Shown here: in pieces, positions 60,350 to 64,000 of the stretch
Numbering within the stretch: the first letter of the stretch is position 1
Layout of the letters: each line of letters begins with the position of its first letter
Source of the DNA: Motilimonas cestriensis
GTDB taxonomy: Bacteria > Pseudomonadota > Gammaproteobacteria > Enterobacterales > CBDFNC01
Length of the DNA stretch: 64,000 nucleotides
Direction: 5' to 3'
Assembly (NCBI RefSeq): GCF_021295315.1
Contig: NZ_JAIMJA010000018.1
Location: forward strand, 1 to 64,000
Translations under genes and position numbers: made by a program
Notes under the pieces: model-generated
What the model was told of the DNA's origin: nothing
Seen by the model: only the letters and a program-made list of their open reading frames with translations
The model's database searches: none

Positions 60350-60948
60350 ATTCCTTCACACCCTTGAGCAAGATTATCTACCACGCTCAAAAACGAAAAT
60401 CTTTCGGCTCAACCTGTAACTTAATTTATGCCCACCAGCAAAGGCGAACCATCTAGCTAGCCCTTTAGTGACAAAATTTTAATGTTACTCACTTCAACCA
60501 CAAGTTTAAGGCAATAACCCAAAAAAGCATGATGGCATAACTAATATAATTCCAAAGTAAACCCGAGTTTTGGATAAGCAGAATAGTATATTTTTACTGC
60601 GAAAACGCGATAGATATATCCCTATACGCTTTGGTAAAACAGTTGCCCTTGCTCAATAGTAAACCAGCAACAAGCTTGGCAATAAATATGCCTTAGCGTA
60701 ACGCTTTCGCTGATAGGTAGTTCATCACAAAACACCTTACACCTTGGATTATCTTCGACATCGTTTAGTAAAAGTTTTTCCAGTCAGCAAAAAATAACAT
60801 TCTCGGCAGCAGCTAATGGAAAAAATTACAGCGCTAATAACGCGACTATTATGCTTTTTTATAAATATACCCTCTGGCTATAAAGTCGAGTTGCAATGTA
60901 AGCAACACGGTCAAACCAAAACGATAAAGTGTAATTGTTGTTTTTTTA
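60350..60948. other. 599-bp gap with a possible degraded cysteine-rich ORF on the minus strand
   Basis: On the minus strand about 60624-60786 translates as EKLLLNDVEDNPRCKVFCDE, then ISESVTLRHIYCQACCWFTI and stops. It has four or five Cys as in a small zinc or metal-binding protein. It has no start codon in frame: the ATG upstream is in another frame (MLFFADW), so it is likely a frameshifted small gene. Nothing else was recognised. Confidence 0.3.
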
Positions 60949-62253
60949 CTATTTCTGATACTTCTCTATAAGTGCACCTGTTTCGTTTCCTTCCGACGTC
61001 CCATCGGGAAAGTTTATAATATAATCAAAGATATCTGTCTGATTTACAGTAACTTCAGCGCCCCCCTTTAAGTTAGGTATACTGTAAGGCTCATTTTTAA
61101 GAAGGCCTGTGATAACGTTATCCTTCCAAGATAAAACTTCAACCCACATCCATTCAGTGCCTCCTTCTGGAGTAGTAAATGGCGCCTTCACCTGTATAAA
61201 CTTACCTGGGTCTAAACCCTCATTAAAATCACTTCTTAGCCCATTCAGCTTTTCCTTAGCTCTTTGACTTGCAGCCATTATCAATGAATTATGCTGAACA
61301 TATGATATATTGTCTTCCGACCCAAAAAGACTAGATAACAAGCTTTCATGCTTTTCACTCAACGACTTACCTTTGATATTCTGAAACAACAGCTCAATAA
61401 TATAGTTGTTTGGATCACCTTCTTCCCACTTTCCTTCCCCTGTCTGAATTAGCAGCTTAGATTCAGCATTCTTTTTGAGTGTTGGAATCAACGCCGTCTT
61501 GTATTCAGTTTCCACAAGGTTACCTATATTCAGTTCAAGATCGCCATCTTTAGTTAGGGAAGCCCCTTCTGCAATAGATTGCGCAACTAGGTTAATTAAA
61601 CTACCCATAGATCGGTTTGACGACCAAGAGAAATCATTCACTACGATATCGGGTAAACCAAACTTGACCATTCCTAAAGTAATAGCCCTAACCCCTTCGT
61701 TGTTTTTGTAAGCGTGAATAACTGTATGGTCTCTCACGTTTGGCATACTGCCACCCCACGAATCTATTCGTTGTTCTTTCCATGCAAGTGGGGTAAATAA
61801 CTCTCTGGTTTCAGAGTCCCAAATTACGCCACCAGAAGACTCTGAAAATTGATACAGCGAATTGGTTGCTTCTCTTAGTCCGGCAAAGGACAGATTATAT
61901 GGGTAGGCTATATCGATAATGATTGCCAAGTTTGATTTTTCTATTCGAGTCACTTGCCCCTTATCAAGCCCTCTTCCAAAATATGCGAGATAACTTGCAT
62001 CAGGTACCGGATATGATGCTTTTAAATCTTTTATTATTTTGTGTGACAACACCGGCTTTGAAGCAGACTCAGGCAGTTCATCTACCATATCGAACTGCTT
62101 AAACTTTTCGACTAACAAAGACGTGTCTATATCAACCTTTTCTGGGTAGTAATAAATAATAGTTCTATATCTAATATCAGGCTCTACAGAGGAAGCAAAG
62201 GATATTCCAACGGTTGAGAGAACCACAACCAAAAAAGATAAAACATGTTTCAT
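60949..62253 (-). CDS. Exported DUF2314 domain protein
   Basis: 434 residues. Signal peptide KHVLSFLVVVLSTVGISFASS. The large N-terminal region has no clear family; the C-terminus (about 345-425) matches DUF2314 (YegJ-like): LDPGKFIQVKAPF, GGTEWMWVEVLSWKDNVITGLLKNEP and VNQTDIFDYIINFPDG. DUF2314 proteins bind or modify unknown partners. The AT-rich composition and intergenic deserts on both sides suggest an accessory gene. The start at 62253 follows a possible GTG/ATG four codons upstream at 62265. Confidence 0.7.
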   Translation of the reverse strand: MKHVLSFLVVVLSTVGISFASSVEPDIRYRTIIYYYPEKVDIDTSLLVEKFKQFDMVDELPESASKPVLSHKIIKDLKASYPVPDASYLAYFGRGLDKGQVTRIEKSNLAIIIDIAYPYNLSFAGLREATNSLYQFSESSGGVIWDSETRELFTPLAWKEQRIDSWGGSMPNVRDHTVIHAYKNNEGVRAITLGMVKFGLPDIVVNDFSWSSNRSMGSLINLVAQSIAEGASLTKDGDLELNIGNLVETEYKTALIPTLKKNAESKLLIQTGEGKWEEGDPNNYIIELLFQNIKGKSLSEKHESLLSSLFGSEDNISYVQHNSLIMAASQRAKEKLNGLRSDFNEGLDPGKFIQVKAPFTTPEGGTEWMWVEVLSWKDNVITGLLKNEPYSIPNLKGGAEVTVNQTDIFDYIINFPDGTSEGNETGALIEKYQK

Positions 62254-62461
62254 GTGGACGCCCACTATTTATTACTCCTAATAAAACAATCTTGGCTGTG
62301 CATACCATTGCTACGCCGCCACTTCGTAAATGTGTGTAGTGACACTGTGAATTTGGCTACCTACGAATTCGCATAGTCCCAACAACCGATAGCGATCAAA
62401 CCCTAGTGACCACCGACATAAGGTGTGCTGGTTGTATAGTGATTTACCTTGCCGTTTAGCT

Positions 62462-63073
62462 TCACAATTTTAGCTCTATCATCGGCTTCCACATTTCATA
62501 CAGCTCTGCTTCTGAGGGGACTTCGCCATGTTCAAGTTTACGGATCACTTTACATGGGTTGCCAAAGGCTAAGCAGTCTTCGGGGATGTCTTTTGTGACA
62601 ATACTGCCAGCGCCAATCACGCTGCGTGCGCCGATGGTGACTCCGTCTACTACCACAGAGCCAGCACCAATCCAAACACTGTCACCAATATGAATAGGAT
62701 TGCCTAATGCCAAAGGCAATACACGCTCAGCAATATCAAGTGGGTGCCCTGCTGTGCTGATCACCACATTCGGCCCAATTTGCACATAACGGCCAAAATA
62801 CACTGGGGCAATATCTAAAATAGTTACCCCACTGTTTAAGAAGCCCCCTTCGGCAAAATGGATATTTTTGCCCATGTCGCAGTAAAAAGGCGGTACGATA
62901 TTCGCGCCATTATGACTACCAAGAATGTCACCCAGTAGCTTGGCTTTTAATGCGTGCTGCGAAGGCCGAGCGTGGTTAAAGTCATAAAGCTTCTCTTTCA
63001 TTTGAGTTTGCGATTCAAACAACTCAGGGTTAATAGTAAGCTGTACTTCAAAATCAGATATTTTATGGCTCAT
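62462..63073 (-). CDS. Maa/LacA-like sugar O-acetyltransferase
   Basis: 203 residues, left-handed beta-helix hexapeptide repeats. PPFYCDMGKNIHFAEGGFLNSGVTILD, VVISTAGHPLD with the catalytic His, and HIGDSVWIGAGSVVVDGVTIGARSVIGAGSIVTKDIP are the Maa/LacA signatures. It acetylates a sugar hydroxyl with acetyl-CoA. It is intact, unlike the frameshifted family member at 53130, of which it is not a close copy. Monocistronic. Confidence 0.88.
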   Translation of the reverse strand: MSHKISDFEVQLTINPELFESQTQMKEKLYDFNHARPSQHALKAKLLGDILGSHNGANIVPPFYCDMGKNIHFAEGGFLNSGVTILDIAPVYFGRYVQIGPNVVISTAGHPLDIAERVLPLALGNPIHIGDSVWIGAGSVVVDGVTIGARSVIGAGSIVTKDIPEDCLAFGNPCKVIRKLEHGEVPSEAELYEMWKPMIELKL

Positions 63074-63203
63074 TGTCTAGCGCCTCTCATTATAGCAATG
63101 CTACATCCTATTCTTATGAAAAAGATAATCAACCGTTAGTGCCAGTAAAATAGAGTGAGTTCAAAAACTTACACTTTCATTTACCGACTCTATCGTTAAG
63201 TTA

Positions 63204-63908
63204 TTAGTCTTCCATTTCTCGGGCTTTAGACAAGGCCGAAGCAACCATTCCAGCGGGAATAGACACCACACCTAAGCCAATAATTAAGATAAAAAAGGTG
63301 AAAATCTTGCCGCCCACCGTAATCGGGTATATGTCGCCATAGCCCACGGTAGTTAAGGTTGCAACGGCCCACCATAAGCTATGAAATATGGAGCTAAAAG
63401 CCTCGGGTTGTACTGGGTTTTCAAAATAGTAAATCCCAACCCCAGCTAAATAAAGGATGATCAATGAGGCGAACAGAAATAAAGTTAATTCTTCTTTTGC
63501 AATGATAAAGGCACGGTAAAAGCGCTGTGATGCTGCGCTATAACGCACTAGCTTTAAAATACGCACCAACCGCAACAATCTGAAGGCACGAACAGAACGT
63601 AAGTCTAATCCGGTAGCAAGGTAAAACGGTAAAATGGCAAGTAAATCAACCATGCCAAAAAAGGAGAAAATATACCTTACTTTACTGTCAGCCACCGCTA
63701 CTCGAGCAATATACTCGACGGTGAAAATAAACACGGTAACAGCTTCAAACCAAAAGAGATTAGTTCTTAACTCGGCACTGATATTCGGTAAGGTTTCAAC
63801 AGAAAAGCTGACCAGTGATAGAACGATCATGATCTGCGTGAAAATTTCAAAGCGGCGACCGATGGCAGTATTGTTATCCTCAACCATGTTTTTAATCGTT
63901 TTTATCAA
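63204..63908 (-). CDS. Voltage-gated-type potassium channel, six-helix
   Basis: 234 residues. Six membrane segments with an S4-like arginine/lysine ladder (RAFRLLRLVRILKLVRYSAAS, about 108-128). The pore is FHSLWWAVATLTTVGYGDIYP, with the K+ selectivity filter TVGYGD. The N-terminus is cytoplasmic, and there is no RCK or cyclic-nucleotide domain at the short C-terminus. It conducts K+ across the inner membrane. The gene starts at 63908 and is intact within the window. Confidence 0.92.
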   Translation of the reverse strand: MIKTIKNMVEDNNTAIGRRFEIFTQIMIVLSLVSFSVETLPNISAELRTNLFWFEAVTVFIFTVEYIARVAVADSKVRYIFSFFGMVDLLAILPFYLATGLDLRSVRAFRLLRLVRILKLVRYSAASQRFYRAFIIAKEELTLFLFASLIILYLAGVGIYYFENPVQPEAFSSIFHSLWWAVATLTTVGYGDIYPITVGGKIFTFFILIIGLGVVSIPAGMVASALSKAREMED

Positions 63909-64000
63909 GTTGACTCCTCATTAATTGCATCCCTGGGTAGATCAACTTGTATTGTAAGCAAAATTAACACCGACATGGAAATATTTAAATTTTGCTCAAG

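Overview
The window is a stretch of chromosome from a marine gammaproteobacterium, most likely of the Alteromonadales (a Colwelliaceae/Thalassotalea-, Shewanella- or Pseudoalteromonas-like background; the genus is an inference). The signs are moderate-to-low GC, DUF3334, a dimeric dUTPase, an XapX-deoD-talB-deoB nucleoside operon, a Vibrio-type norspermidine cluster and a secreted modular chitinase. Nearly all genes are recognisable single-copy metabolic or envelope genes, but three stretches are accessory in character.

Layout. 1-320: right end of an IS66-family element and the gene tail it truncates. 0.9-6 kb: housekeeping genes (tapT, creA, dUTPase, SSB-like, DUF3334, SYLF). 6.2-11.9 kb: carboxynorspermidine polyamine pathway (dat, ddc, carboxynorspermidine dehydrogenase, nspC) behind a structured 5' leader with a small upstream ORF. 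12-14.3 kb: YbaK-like protein, SppA-type peptidase, a wrecked GFA gene and a GRAM-like protein. 14.3-22.9 kb: nucleoside salvage (add, Tsx-like porin, xapX-deoD-talB-deoB, nupC). 22.9-30.4 kb: ybaK, a REP-like pair, a 279-bp MITE, and a cluster of two ATP-grasp ligases with M14 and M20 metallopeptidases. 30.4-42.5 kb: chitinase, trxC, LeuB-like dehydrogenase, L,D-transpeptidase plus MepK, a fructosamine-kinase-like pseudokinase, and two transporters.

42.6-53.8 kb: the SRP RNA gene ffs is followed directly by what looks like the right end of a Tn7-like transposon (21-bp-spaced TnsB-type repeats) and a frameshifted tnsA fragment. Next come an IS66 tnpB fragment and accessory genes. The main one is a tight three-gene operon (MoxR-type AAA+ ATPase, metallopeptidase-like/VWA protein, 990-residue repeat protein). 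It is accompanied by a collapsed Phd-ParE toxin-antitoxin pair, a STAND-like ATPase and a frameshifted acetyltransferase. I read this as a decayed Tn7-like island at ffs whose cargo includes a possible MoxR-VWA conflict or chaperone system; the distal end was not found.

53.8-64 kb: an AKP-repeat protein, a second and ordinary MoxR/DUF58/DUF4129 operon, a GDPD lipoprotein, a DUF2314 protein, a sugar O-acetyltransferase and a voltage-gated-type ion channel. No tRNA, 16S/23S rRNA or CRISPR array was seen.
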